DNA from: an uncultured Gammaproteobacteria bacterium
Lineage (GTDB): Bacteria > Pseudomonadota > Gammaproteobacteria > SZUA-140
Direction of reading: 5' to 3'
DNA length: 5,602 nucleotides
Assembly (NCBI GenBank): GCA_945787585.1
Contig: CALZIG010000283.1
Coordinates: forward strand, 1-5,602
In this document: positions 1 through 5,392 of the stretch, in pieces
Numbering within the stretch: the first letter of the stretch is position 1
Layout: every line of letters starts with the position of its first letter
Notes under the pieces: model-generated
Seen by the model: only the letters and a program-made list of their open reading frames with translations
What the model was told of the DNA's origin: nothing
Database searches by the model: none
Position numbers and translations under genes: made by a program

Positions 1-52
1 GCTTCTTCTTTGCCGCCACCTTCTTCTTGGTTGCAGAACGTTTTGTCGCCAT
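1..52 (-). CDS. N-terminus of a Lys/Ala-rich basic protein (partial, runs off the left edge)
   Basis: Only the first 17 codons are inside the window: ATG at 52-50 followed by MATKRSATKKKVAAKKK, then one base of the next codon. The start is well supported by a GGAGG Shine-Dalgarno (minus strand, 64-60) seven bases upstream. Nine of the 17 residues are Lys or Arg, and Ala, Thr and Ser make up most of the rest. This composition is typical of the low-complexity tails of histone H1-like or AlgP-like DNA-binding proteins, and also of basic extensions on other proteins. So little of the gene is visible that the family cannot be settled. It is transcribed away from the AT-rich gap. Confidence 0.7.
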   Translation of the reverse strand, partial: MATKRSATKKKVAAKKK

Positions 53-59
53 TACTCAT

Positions 60-64
60 CCTCC
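60..64 (-). promoter_or_regulatory. Strong Shine-Dalgarno for the Lys-rich protein
   Basis: GGAGG on the minus strand lies seven bases before the ATG at 52-50. This is the clearest support that the truncated reading frame at the left edge is a real gene. A second ATG at 59-57 lies just downstream of the site but is too close to it and out of frame. Confidence 0.7.
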
Positions 65-83
65 AGAATGTTATCCGCAAATT

Positions 84-89
84 AGTATA
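84..89 (-). promoter_or_regulatory. Candidate -10 element for the Lys-rich protein gene
   Basis: On the minus strand TATACT (5 of 6 to the sigma70 -10 consensus) would place transcription start near 77, giving a leader of about 25 bases that contains the Shine-Dalgarno. No good -35 hexamer is seen at 16-18 bases, so either the promoter depends on an activator or the match is chance in AT-rich DNA. Confidence 0.3.
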
Positions 90-144
90 AACATCTCTGC
101 GCATAATGCTAGTGTATTGCAGAAAAAGTTTTTACTGTACAAAC

Positions 145-160
145 GCGTGTATCGACACGC
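145..160 (+). terminator. Small hairpin followed by a T-rich run (terminator-like)
   Basis: GCGTGT and ACACGC form a perfect six-pair stem around the four-base loop ATCG, followed on the plus strand by TATTTTATTT. The shape is that of a weak intrinsic terminator for plus-strand transcription, but no plus-strand gene precedes it in the window. Read on the minus strand, it lies about 70 bases upstream of the candidate start of the Lys-rich gene and could equally be an operator. Confidence 0.25.
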
Positions 161-476
161 TATTTTATTTCTTGAACATCCAACTGTAATTTTTTTATCA
201 CCATAAAACAAATTTCATTCACTATCTACTTACATTAAACAACTACATGCATAGATAAAACACCACCTCATCTTCACTACTCATGTGAATATTATCTGTC
301 TTCAATCACCGATATGAGACAACAATTTCATTGTTTATAATCGCAATCAATTACGAAATTAAAATCAAATAAAGACACATCTATCGACAGCGATGAAATA
401 ATGGAAAATCACGACAAGTTGTAGCGCACGACACAATAAACCTACCACATATTGCGTTTTATGCTCGACAGTAAAA

Positions 477-505
477 TTGACATAACTTTATGATTAATAT
501 AAAAA
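477..505 (+). promoter_or_regulatory. Orphan sigma70-like promoter in the AT-rich gap
   Basis: A perfect TTGACA at 477-482 is followed after 17 bases by TAAAAA (500-505, 4 of 6), or after 15 bases by TATAAA (498-503, 5 of 6 but short spacing). No ORF of note starts downstream, so if real it would make a non-coding RNA or an untranslated leader. In DNA this AT-rich, -10-like hexamers are common, so the perfect -35 is the only informative part. Confidence 0.25.
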
Positions 506-1221
506 GTTACCTGACAATCCTTGATTCAATACACCATTAAAGCCAATCCTTAAACAGTCATAAAGACACTATCATCGCCCGTCGTTTCGGCTTCAATTTG
601 CCGTGAATATTTTACCAATAAGACAAATTTACTTTACTCAAGGCATTAAAATAAAGGCCCTGATAATTATTTTTTTATCATGAGGTTTTCAAATGAAGTC
701 ACTAAACCTAATACGAAGTGATCTCATCTAGCATGAATATTTAAACATCATGAGCAACCATCAATATCTAATCAAATCCGCATTGCGCACGGAATTAATT
801 TTTAAATAAATAATAATCCAGGAGCATATCTGGCGAGTCGATTTTTTATCCTTTCATGATGGCATCACACCATAAAAATTAAGCTCTGGCACACTCAAAC
901 AGACAAAATTCACCGATCATTTGATCGAAGTCACTTCTTCACACCTCATTTCACCCTCCCGCACTTAACTCAACTGGGATTAAAATTGTGATCTCAGCAC
1001 TAAGATTTTATGAATAATTACGCTCTTAATGCATCGACATCCACGACTGAGAACGCTTGATATATAAATCCGACGATCAGCGATGCGTATATTTCTAAAA
1101 GTCAGGTGGAATGAATAAGTATTCGCCAGCATTATCGTTGGGCTAGCATTTTCATCAATAATGAAGCTGGGCTTAACATTTTCAGGGGAAACTGAGATTG
1201 AATGAGTTATGACCCATCCAT

Positions 1222-1255
1222 AAACACAAAAGGCCGCCCCATTACGGGGCGGCCT
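1222..1255 (-). terminator. Rho-independent terminator of the OmpA-family gene
   Basis: A perfect ten-pair GC-rich stem (AGGCCGCCCC at 1231-1240 with GGGGCGGCCT at 1246-1255) closes a five-base loop. On the minus strand it is followed by a T-rich tail (complement of 1222-1230, with six T in the nine bases TTTGTGTTT). It sits about 28 bases past the stop codon of the OmpA-family gene, which marks the end of that transcription unit. Confidence 0.9.
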
Positions 1256-1283
1256 CTGGTAAAACACCTTTTACGATGAAGCG

Positions 1284-2306
1284 TTACTGTTGAAGAATAT
1301 GCAGTTCAACACGACGATTCATTGCACGCCCAGCCGCGGTGCCATTATCCGCGATAGGTGAAGCGATTCCATAGCCTTTAGCTTTGAGATTAGCAGCTGA
1401 AACACCTTTTGACGCAAGGTATCTGGCCACTGATTCTGCTCGTTTCTGTGACAACGCTTTATTCAGGCTAGCTGAACCACGGCTATCAGTATATCCAGCC
1501 ACTTCAACTACCATATTTGGATAACGCTTCAGCGTCGCTGCAGCTTCATCCAGCACACGAGATGATTCACCCTTTAGCAGGTCAGAGCTTGTCGCAAAAG
1601 TAACGCCCTTAAGCACAATCACTTCGCCAATTTCACACCCCTTGGCGTCGACCTTCTGTCCGCTTGCGGTATCAGGGCATTCATCGCGTTTATCTACGAT
1701 GCCATCACCATCGCTATCGAGTTCACACCCTGTCGCACCGACCTTCACACCTGCTGCCGTATTCGGGCAGCGATCTTTGCTATCTACCACGCCGTCTTTA
1801 TCACCATCAAGCTCACAACCTTTAGCATCAACAGCTGCGCCACTCGGTGTACCAGGGCAACGGTCTTTGCTATCTACCACGCCGTCACCGTCTTTATCCA
1901 TTTCTGCTTTTTTACACCCACTGGCATCGACAACCTCACCAGCAGCGGAAGAAGGACAGCGATCCATACTATCGACGACACCATCATTATCGCTATCAAG
2001 TTCACAACCGCGCGCATCGACTTTGATACCGGGCTTGCTATTCGGGCAGCTATCCTGACCATCGGCAACACCATCCATATCACCATCAGCAGGTGTTACA
2101 GCGCCCTCACACTCAGCAATCGCATGTTCCGGCTTCCATTCCTGCGTGCGCCAGCATTGATCATAGGCATTACGCCAGATCTTGCCTGATTCGGTTGTCC
2201 AGTAACCTGGAATATCGGTGGCAGCGGCAGTAGACATCGTCGCTGTTGAAATGATCACTGCGGTTAATGCGGCGCTCAATAATGAAATTAGTCTCTTGAA
2301 TGACAT
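1284..2306 (-). CDS. Secreted OmpA-family protein with five thrombospondin type 3 repeats
   Basis: A 340-residue envelope protein expected to be exported and to bind peptidoglycan non-covalently. Residues 1-29 form a signal peptide with a hydrophobic core and an Ala-X-Ala site at 27-29. Residues about 41-67 carry an RNAYDQCWRT...AIAEC motif like the short segment after the signal peptide of RmpM-type and related OmpA proteins. Residues 75-224 hold five calcium-binding type 3 repeats (pattern DxDxDGVxDxxDxCP...VDxxGC); the Cys pairs 87/101, 117/131, 150/164, 180/194 and 210/224 are each 14 residues apart. Residues 230-338 are the OmpA_C domain, with Asp274 in GYTDSRG and Arg289 in LSQKRAESV spaced exactly like the diaminopimelate-binding Asp/Arg pair of OmpA. 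There is no N-terminal eight-stranded barrel, so it is probably a periplasmic linker or partner of a porin rather than a pore. AGGAAGG precedes the ATG. It has its own promoter and terminator, so is monocistronic. Confidence 0.93.
   Translation of the reverse strand: MSFKRLISLLSAALTAVIISTATMSTAAATDIPGYWTTESGKIWRNAYDQCWRTQEWKPEHAIAECEGAVTPADGDMDGVADGQDSCPNSKPGIKVDARGCELDSDNDGVVDSMDRCPSSAAGEVVDASGCKKAEMDKDGDGVVDSKDRCPGTPSGAAVDAKGCELDGDKDGVVDSKDRCPNTAAGVKVGATGCELDSDGDGIVDKRDECPDTASGQKVDAKGCEIGEVIVLKGVTFATSSDLLKGESSRVLDEAAATLKRYPNMVVEVAGYTDSRGSASLNKALSQKRAESVARYLASKGVSAANLKAKGYGIASPIADNGTAAGRAMNRRVELHILQQ
1635..2084 (-). repeat. Five tandem thrombospondin type 3 coding units
   Basis: Five units of 30 codons (one of 33, because of three extra residues after Cys131) encode the acidic calcium-binding linker. 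Units three and four are close at the DNA level too: a 23-base stretch at 1774-1796 is identical to 1864-1886, exactly 90 bases apart, while other pairs of units differ at more positions. This suggests a recent duplication or conversion between those two units. Confidence 0.85.
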
Positions 2307-2351
2307 AATGTCCTTCCTGTATGTGGGCTTGCTGAATCGTTAGGGCCACGA

Positions 2352-2380
2352 AATTTACCGTCAATACCTGCTAACGTCAA
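2352..2380 (-). promoter_or_regulatory. Candidate sigma70 promoter of the OmpA-family gene
   Basis: On the minus strand TTGACG (2380-2375, 5 of 6) is followed by an exact 17-base spacer and TAAATT (2357-2352, 4 of 6). Start of transcription would be near 2345, leaving a leader of about 38 bases with the AGGAAGG ribosome binding site before the ATG at 2306-2304. Spacing and position are both good. Confidence 0.5.
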
Positions 2381-2513
2381 GCTTACATATTTACAGCAAG
2401 ATATCATAGATATTTTTTATACTATTATTAATACGATTAAAAATAGTGCTTCAGCTTACATTCATAATCACAATGCTAAGGTTATGTAGGTGAAAATTTT
2501 TCTGGAATGACGC

Positions 2514-3116
2514 ATGGATATCGCTGAGATCATTGCACTCAGTATGGGGCTGGCATGGGCAAGCGGGATTAATTTATACGCCGCTGTCTTCATGCTGGGC
2601 TGGTTAGGCGGCAGTGGCAACCTTGAGCTGCCGCCCGCATTACAGGTGTGCAGCGACCCAACTGTGATGGCAGCGGCGGGTTTCATGTACTTCGTCGAGT
2701 TTTTTGCGGACAAGACCCCGGGGGTCGATTCTGCCTGGGACACCGTCCATACATTCATTCGTATTCCTGCCGGTGCGATACTGGCGGCGGGTGCTGTGGG
2801 TGAGCTGGGTCAGAGCGCAGAAGTCATCGCACTACTGCTGGGCGGAACGATGTCTGCAGCGACTCATGCGACAAAAGCCGGTGGACGCGTACTGATCAAC
2901 ACTTCTCCAGAGCCGGTTACCAACTGGACCGCATCTGTGACAGAAGATGTCGCAGTGATAACCGGTGTGTGGGCCGCACTGAATCATCCAGTGCTATTTA
3001 TAATCGCGTTGTGTCTGATTCTACTGGTAATGGCATGGCTACTCCCCCGCATCTGGCAGGGACTCAAACTACTAGCTATACGGGTAAGTCATTTATTCAG
3101 TAAAAAACGTGGGTAA
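2514..3116 (+). CDS. DUF4126 family integral membrane protein
   Basis: A 200-residue, strongly hydrophobic protein that I recognise as DUF4126 by its pattern: a small-residue-rich first helix with ASGINLYAAV (16-25), a short acidic turn before WDTVHTFIRIPAGA (75-88), then the ATHATKAGGRVLINTSPEP block (117-134) and an NW...VTED signature (137-145). Hydrophobic stretches that could cross the membrane lie at about 4-32, 50-64, 84-98, 102-118 and 146-178; the C-terminus is basic (SKKRG), as expected for a cytoplasmic tail. The function of the family is not known to me and nothing beside the gene reveals it. The start at 2514 has a weak GGAA about six bases upstream; no strong promoter is seen. 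It converges on fau, with 38 bases between the stop codons and no evident terminator hairpin. Confidence 0.88.
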   Translation: MDIAEIIALSMGLAWASGINLYAAVFMLGWLGGSGNLELPPALQVCSDPTVMAAAGFMYFVEFFADKTPGVDSAWDTVHTFIRIPAGAILAAGAVGELGQSAEVIALLLGGTMSAATHATKAGGRVLINTSPEPVTNWTASVTEDVAVITGVWAALNHPVLFIIALCLILLVMAWLLPRIWQGLKLLAIRVSHLFSKKRG

Positions 3117-3154
3117 CATTGTTCGCGAATGGATGCGTGCAGAAAATTTACCGC

Positions 3155-3781
3155 TTACAGCAATGGCTCCGGTTGATAGCGCGCACATTCCGTGACGATT
3201 TCACTTAACGGCACATCCCAGGGCTGACTCGGCAACTGATTGACGCGCTGAAAATCATACCCCACACCACACAAACGCGGCTTGCGCCAATGACTGCGCC
3301 GCAATAGAAAGGCGAGGCTGCGATCATAAAACCCTCCGCCCATGCCCAATCGATTCCCTGCTTTATCAAAGGCAACGAACGGCGTCAGAATCAGATCAAG
3401 CGATCGAGCACGCACCAACTCACGTTTATTGCACAACGGTTCGGGTATACCAAAACGGTTAAGGCGTAGCTTACTGTCAGGATAATAGGGTGCAAACCAG
3501 AGTCGATTTTTATGGATTGAATCCAGCACGGGCAGATAACATACCTTCTTAGCCAGCCAGATTCGTTCGATCAGTGGATCAAGATTAAGCTCACTATCGT
3601 TAGCACTGTAACAGGCGATATGCTGACTATTCCGGAAAAGATGACTGCTGGCGATTAAGCGCTCCACTCGTCGCGCCGCATCCAGTTGTTGTTGCGCTGA
3701 AAGTGCGTTGCGCTGCTTGCGCATCTGCTGACGAATTTGCGGACAATCAGCCATAGTTGGTTCAATCTTAATTTTTGCCAC
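3155..3781 (-). CDS. fau: 5-formyltetrahydrofolate cyclo-ligase (5,10-methenyltetrahydrofolate synthetase)
   Basis: Also called ygfA. The cytoplasmic enzyme uses ATP to convert 5-formyltetrahydrofolate to 5,10-methenyltetrahydrofolate, returning a stored folate to one-carbon metabolism. The family hallmark GNRLGMGGGFYDR is at residues 142-154, preceded by DLILTPFVAFD (129-139). The N-terminal RKQRNALS (21-28), CYLPVL (81-86) and the C-terminal QPWDVPLSEIVTE (186-198) also match the E. coli protein. The length of 208 residues, or 199 from the inner start, is usual. The start is uncertain: GTG at 3781 gives the full frame and ATG at 3754 (residue 10) lies just before the conserved region; neither has a clear Shine-Dalgarno. 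It lies about 25 bases after the 6S RNA on the same strand, the usual ssrS-fau arrangement, so it is probably expressed from the 6S precursor. Confidence 0.95.
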   Translation of the reverse strand: MAKIKIEPTMADCPQIRQQMRKQRNALSAQQQLDAARRVERLIASSHLFRNSQHIACYSANDSELNLDPLIERIWLAKKVCYLPVLDSIHKNRLWFAPYYPDSKLRLNRFGIPEPLCNKRELVRARSLDLILTPFVAFDKAGNRLGMGGGFYDRSLAFLLRRSHWRKPRLCGVGYDFQRVNQLPSQPWDVPLSEIVTECARYQPEPLL

Positions 3782-3806
3782 CTCGGAATCGAGATGTTTT
3801 ATATAG

Positions 3807-3998
3807 GAGGGTAATCCCCATTAGCGCCGCGGTGAACTTTTGCCCTTGAACCAAAGGTTCAGGTGGGAGCGGTTGAGACATCGTAGGCTTCCCGCTTACG
3901 CAGGCCTGCACAATAACATCTACAGTATGCTCCCGGGGTATATAATTAGGCTCAAGAGAATACCCGGTTCAGAAGCGCACGCCACAGGAATTACCCAA
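3807..3998 (-). ncRNA. ssrS: 6S RNA, sigma70 RNA polymerase regulator
   Basis: 6S RNA mimics an open promoter and sequesters sigma70 RNA polymerase in stationary phase. The ends are placed by the closing stem: GGGTAATTCCT (3996-3986) pairs with GGGGATTACCC (3819-3809), with only wobble deviations, giving about 188 bases against 184 in E. coli. Conserved landmarks occur in order: TGAGCC...ATATACC (3954-3937, E. coli TGAGCC...CATACC), GAGCATACT, GGGAAGCCT (3893-3885, E. coli GAGAAGCCT), CACCTGAACC-TTT-GGTTCAAGGG (3864-3843, E. coli CACCTTGAACC...GGTTCAAGGG) and CGCGGCG near the 3' end. GGGAGC (3934-3929) pairs with GCTCCC (3870-3865), closing the upper arm. The place between zapA and fau on the same strand is the standard location. 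The exact ends are inferred to within a few bases. Confidence 0.93.
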
Positions 3999-4024
3999 AT
4001 CGGTAGTCTTGCGACCGAACGGAT

Positions 4025-4054
4025 ATTATAACTCCATTTGCTTGCTGTTGTTGA
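4025..4054 (-). promoter_or_regulatory. Candidate 6S RNA promoter spanning the zapA stop codon
   Basis: On the minus strand a perfect TATAAT at 4030-4025 overlaps the zapA TAA stop. TCAACA (4054-4049, 4 of 6) lies 18 bases upstream. Transcription would start near 4018, about 22 bases before the inferred mature 5' end of 6S RNA, so a 5'-extended precursor trimmed by RNase would be needed; E. coli 6S RNA is likewise made as a slightly longer precursor. No comparable -10 is seen nearer the mature end. Confidence 0.45.
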
Positions 4055-4340
4055 GCGCTGTATCAACTTTATCTTGCAGGACCTCAAGACGGTGCCCAAA
4101 GGTGCGCGTAAAATCACTCTGCTCTGATCTACTCTGTAGCAATTCATGGACCAGGTTCAGTGCCGCCATCACTGCAATGCGATCCATCCCGATCACCTTG
4201 CCAGTATCACGCACCTCTTTCATCTTATCACTCAGATAAGTCGCGGACTGCAACAGGGATGCCTGCTCAGATTCAGGACAGGCGACGCGGAATTCCTTAT
4301 CCAGCACTTTGATGGTAATCGGCACATTTTTGTCACTCAC
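4026..4340 (-). CDS. zapA: Cell division protein ZapA
   Basis: ZapA is a small cytoplasmic protein that binds FtsZ, bundles protofilaments and recruits ZapB to the Z ring. This one has 104 residues (E. coli 109). The N-terminal globular part (about 1-45) has the family pattern of two beta strands, VPITIKVLDKEFRVACP, then the helix ASLLQSATYLSDKM. AALNLVHELLQ (59-69) matches AALNISYELAQ of E. coli and begins the long coiled-coil helix to the C-terminus. The start codon is GTG at 4340-4338, inside a GTGA overlap with the stop of the upstream small gene, with GGAG about eight bases upstream. This implies translational coupling. The stop codon lies inside a TATAAT that may serve the 6S RNA gene. 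Confidence 0.94.
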   Translation of the reverse strand: MSDKNVPITIKVLDKEFRVACPESEQASLLQSATYLSDKMKEVRDTGKVIGMDRIAVMAALNLVHELLQSRSEQSDFTRTFGHRLEVLQDKVDTALNNSKQMEL

Positions 4341-4570
4341 AGCTCGGACTCCATATGCTTCAGGCGCGTCACCATCTTTTCCATTTTATCCCGGGCAAGA
4401 TAATTCTTTTCTGCCAGCTGACTTTGCTCAGCAAGCAGTTGCGCACGTTCATTACGTAATTGAACATTTTCCTGCTGTAACCGTTCGCAAATACGCACCA
4501 GTTCATCCACGGAAAATTCCAGTTTTTTAACCTTTTGCTCTTCATAAGCAAATACATTATCAGTCGTCAT
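4337..4570 (-). CDS. TIGR02449 family small coiled-coil protein
   Basis: A protein of 77 residues from the chosen ATG at 4570, predicted to be almost all coiled coil: the heptad-like SVDELVRICERLQQENVQLR and RAQLLAEQSQLAEKN are followed by the conserved LARDKMEKMVTRLKHME at the C-terminus. This matches the small conserved proteins (TIGR02449, about 65 residues) found directly upstream of zapA in many gammaproteobacteria that keep ssrS and fau alongside. Its shape and position suggest a division-related partner comparable to ZapB, but that is inference. The frame also has ATGs at 4645 and 4594; the first would add 25 residues that do not look like the family, and none has a strong Shine-Dalgarno, so the start is uncertain. 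Its stop overlaps the zapA start by four bases. Confidence 0.82.
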   Translation of the reverse strand: MTTDNVFAYEEQKVKKLEFSVDELVRICERLQQENVQLRNERAQLLAEQSQLAEKNYLARDKMEKMVTRLKHMESEL

Positions 4571-4697
4571 GACGCCAATATAAAGTGCCGCCATCACCGG
4601 GTCAATCTCTGAACACTGTGGAATCGAGCACAGAGATGGTAGCATTCCATCTGGGCAATCAGCGTAGCCAGCATCAAGCCGCTATCTCATTGTTTTG

Positions 4698-4726
4698 TTA
4701 ATAGTTAATAATATTTAATCTGTTCA
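4698..4726 (-). promoter_or_regulatory. Weak candidate promoter for the TIGR02449-zapA operon
   Basis: On the minus strand TGAACA (4726-4721, 4 of 6) and TATTAA (4703-4698, 4 of 6) are separated by exactly 17 bases. Transcription would start near 4691. The match is moderate and the region is AT-rich, so this is a suggestion only. Confidence 0.22.
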
Positions 4727-4734
4727 CGCTGTTT

Positions 4735-4763
4735 TCGACGCAGACAGGATTAATATATATAGT
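4735..4763 (+). promoter_or_regulatory. Candidate promoter for ygfB-pepP
   Basis: TCGACG (4735-4740, 4 of 6) and TATAGT (4758-4763, 5 of 6) are separated by exactly 17 bases. The start of transcription would be near 4770, leaving a very short leader that begins just before the GGAG ribosome binding site at 4772-4775. It lies back to back with the division genes, so the two operons may share control. Confidence 0.33.
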
Positions 4764-4780
4764 GTAAAGATGGAGCCACG

Positions 4781-5392
4781 ATGGAAACCGTAAGAATTGA
4801 AGATGCGCTGTCACATTTAGGGCTGCTCGCCAGTGCAACGGCGGGGCACGGCCTGTTATGTGGGTTAATCTGCGCGCGCGGCTATGTTGAGTGTGAGGCA
4901 TGGGTGGCGTTGATGGATGAAGAGAATCTCGATCAACTCACCTCGGATGACCCGCAGGATCTGATCGCCACTGGCGGGTCGCACCTGCGCCAACTGGATA
5001 GCAGCGAAGATGGTAAGCTACTACAGGAGCTCCATCGCGTGACACTGCGCCAGTTCAGCAGTGGAGAGTGTGATTTTTATCCCCTGCTACCCGATGATGA
5101 GACGCCGCTGGATCAACGCACTGATGCGCTCGCTGAATGGTGTCAGTCATTCCTGTTTGGACTGGCGGCGGGCGGCATTAAGGATTTCTCAACGCTACCT
5201 GAGCAAGTGGGTGAGATCAGTCGCGACCTGGTCGAATTTTCGCAGGCACGCCCCGGCGATGAAGAAACCACGGAGCAAGATGAATTTGCTTATGTGGAAC
5301 TAGTCGAATATATACGTGTTGGGGTGCAACTGATTTTTGAAGAGCTGAACTCAGTGGGGGACACTTCCTCCACGAATAAAGTACTGCATTAG
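4781..5392 (+). CDS. ygfB: YgfB/UPF0149 family protein
   Basis: A 203-residue acidic cytoplasmic protein (E. coli YgfB has 192) with the family pattern: ATAGHGLLCGLICARG (18-33, like the EMHGLISGMICGG of E. coli), DQRTDALAEWCQSFLFGLA (111-129, like the DALAGWVNHFLLGLG block) and FAYVELVEYIRVGVQLIFEEL (169-189, like the EEIIEYVRVAALL helix), ending in Leu-His as E. coli does. The E. coli role is poorly defined; in Pseudomonas aeruginosa YgfB has been reported to affect the expression of ampDh3 and beta-lactam resistance. GGAG at 4772-4775, five bases before the ATG, sets the start. pepP follows after 36 bases, so it likely heads the ygfB-pepP-ubi operon. It is divergent from zapA. Confidence 0.93.
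   Translation: METVRIEDALSHLGLLASATAGHGLLCGLICARGYVECEAWVALMDEENLDQLTSDDPQDLIATGGSHLRQLDSSEDGKLLQELHRVTLRQFSSGECDFYPLLPDDETPLDQRTDALAEWCQSFLFGLAAGGIKDFSTLPEQVGEISRDLVEFSQARPGDEETTEQDEFAYVELVEYIRVGVQLIFEELNSVGDTSSTNKVLH

Larger units (their letters stand above)
53..1230. other. Long AT-rich intergenic region without a supported gene
   Basis: This gap of nearly 1.2 kb separates two genes that both lie on the minus strand. Hand counts give 14 G/C of 60 at 181-240 and 15 of 60 at 481-540, against 30 of 60 at 2521-2580 and 35 of 60 at 4921-4980 in neighbouring genes. Stop codons are frequent in all frames. The longest open frame (minus, 980-1267) starts inside the terminator of the next gene and resembles nothing I know. 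The region holds short inverted repeats (145-160, 321-335, 483-509, 661-680, 857-867, 914-927, 981-1010), an orphan promoter-like pair (477-505) and a 12-codon ORF with a Shine-Dalgarno (693-731). It could be a long regulatory region, a home for an unrecognised small RNA, or a decayed gene; the sequence does not decide. Confidence 0.75.

Noticed and set aside
190..850. Recurring T-run plus ATC motif at about 190-200, 670-680 and 842-850
   Set aside because: The copies share only about ten bases dominated by T, and the flanks differ; this is expected in DNA of this composition and shows no spacing pattern like a CRISPR or transposon end.
988..1003. TGTGA-like half site considered as a CRP box
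   Set aside because: The right half reads CACTA rather than TCACA, so the site does not match the symmetric consensus.
980..1267. Minus-strand open frame of 95 codons next to the OmpA-family gene
   Set aside because: It begins inside the perfect terminator hairpin at 1231-1255, has no ribosome binding site, resembles no family I know, and has erratic composition in an AT-rich gap.
1642..2058. Plus-strand frame of 138 codons, Ser/Thr/Pro rich
   Set aside because: It is the antisense shadow of the periodic TSP3 repeats; the periodic protein arises from the 90-base repeat of the real minus-strand gene.
2170..2364. Minus-strand frame of 64 codons overlapping the start of the OmpA-family gene
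   Set aside because: It overlaps the signal-peptide coding region in another frame and spans the promoter; no family resemblance.
3840..4031. Plus-strand frame of 63 codons
   Set aside because: It is antisense to the 6S RNA gene, and its reading has no support beyond being open.
4620..4652. Short inverted repeats (GGAAT/ATTCC and AGATGG/CCATCT) upstream of the TIGR02449 gene
   Set aside because: Stems of five to six pairs that overlap and exclude each other, with no T run; not convincing as terminator or riboswitch.
4698..4901. Minus-strand frame of 67 codons between the zapA operon and ygfB
   Set aside because: It is mostly antisense to the 5' end of ygfB and crosses its promoter; no ribosome binding site or family signal.
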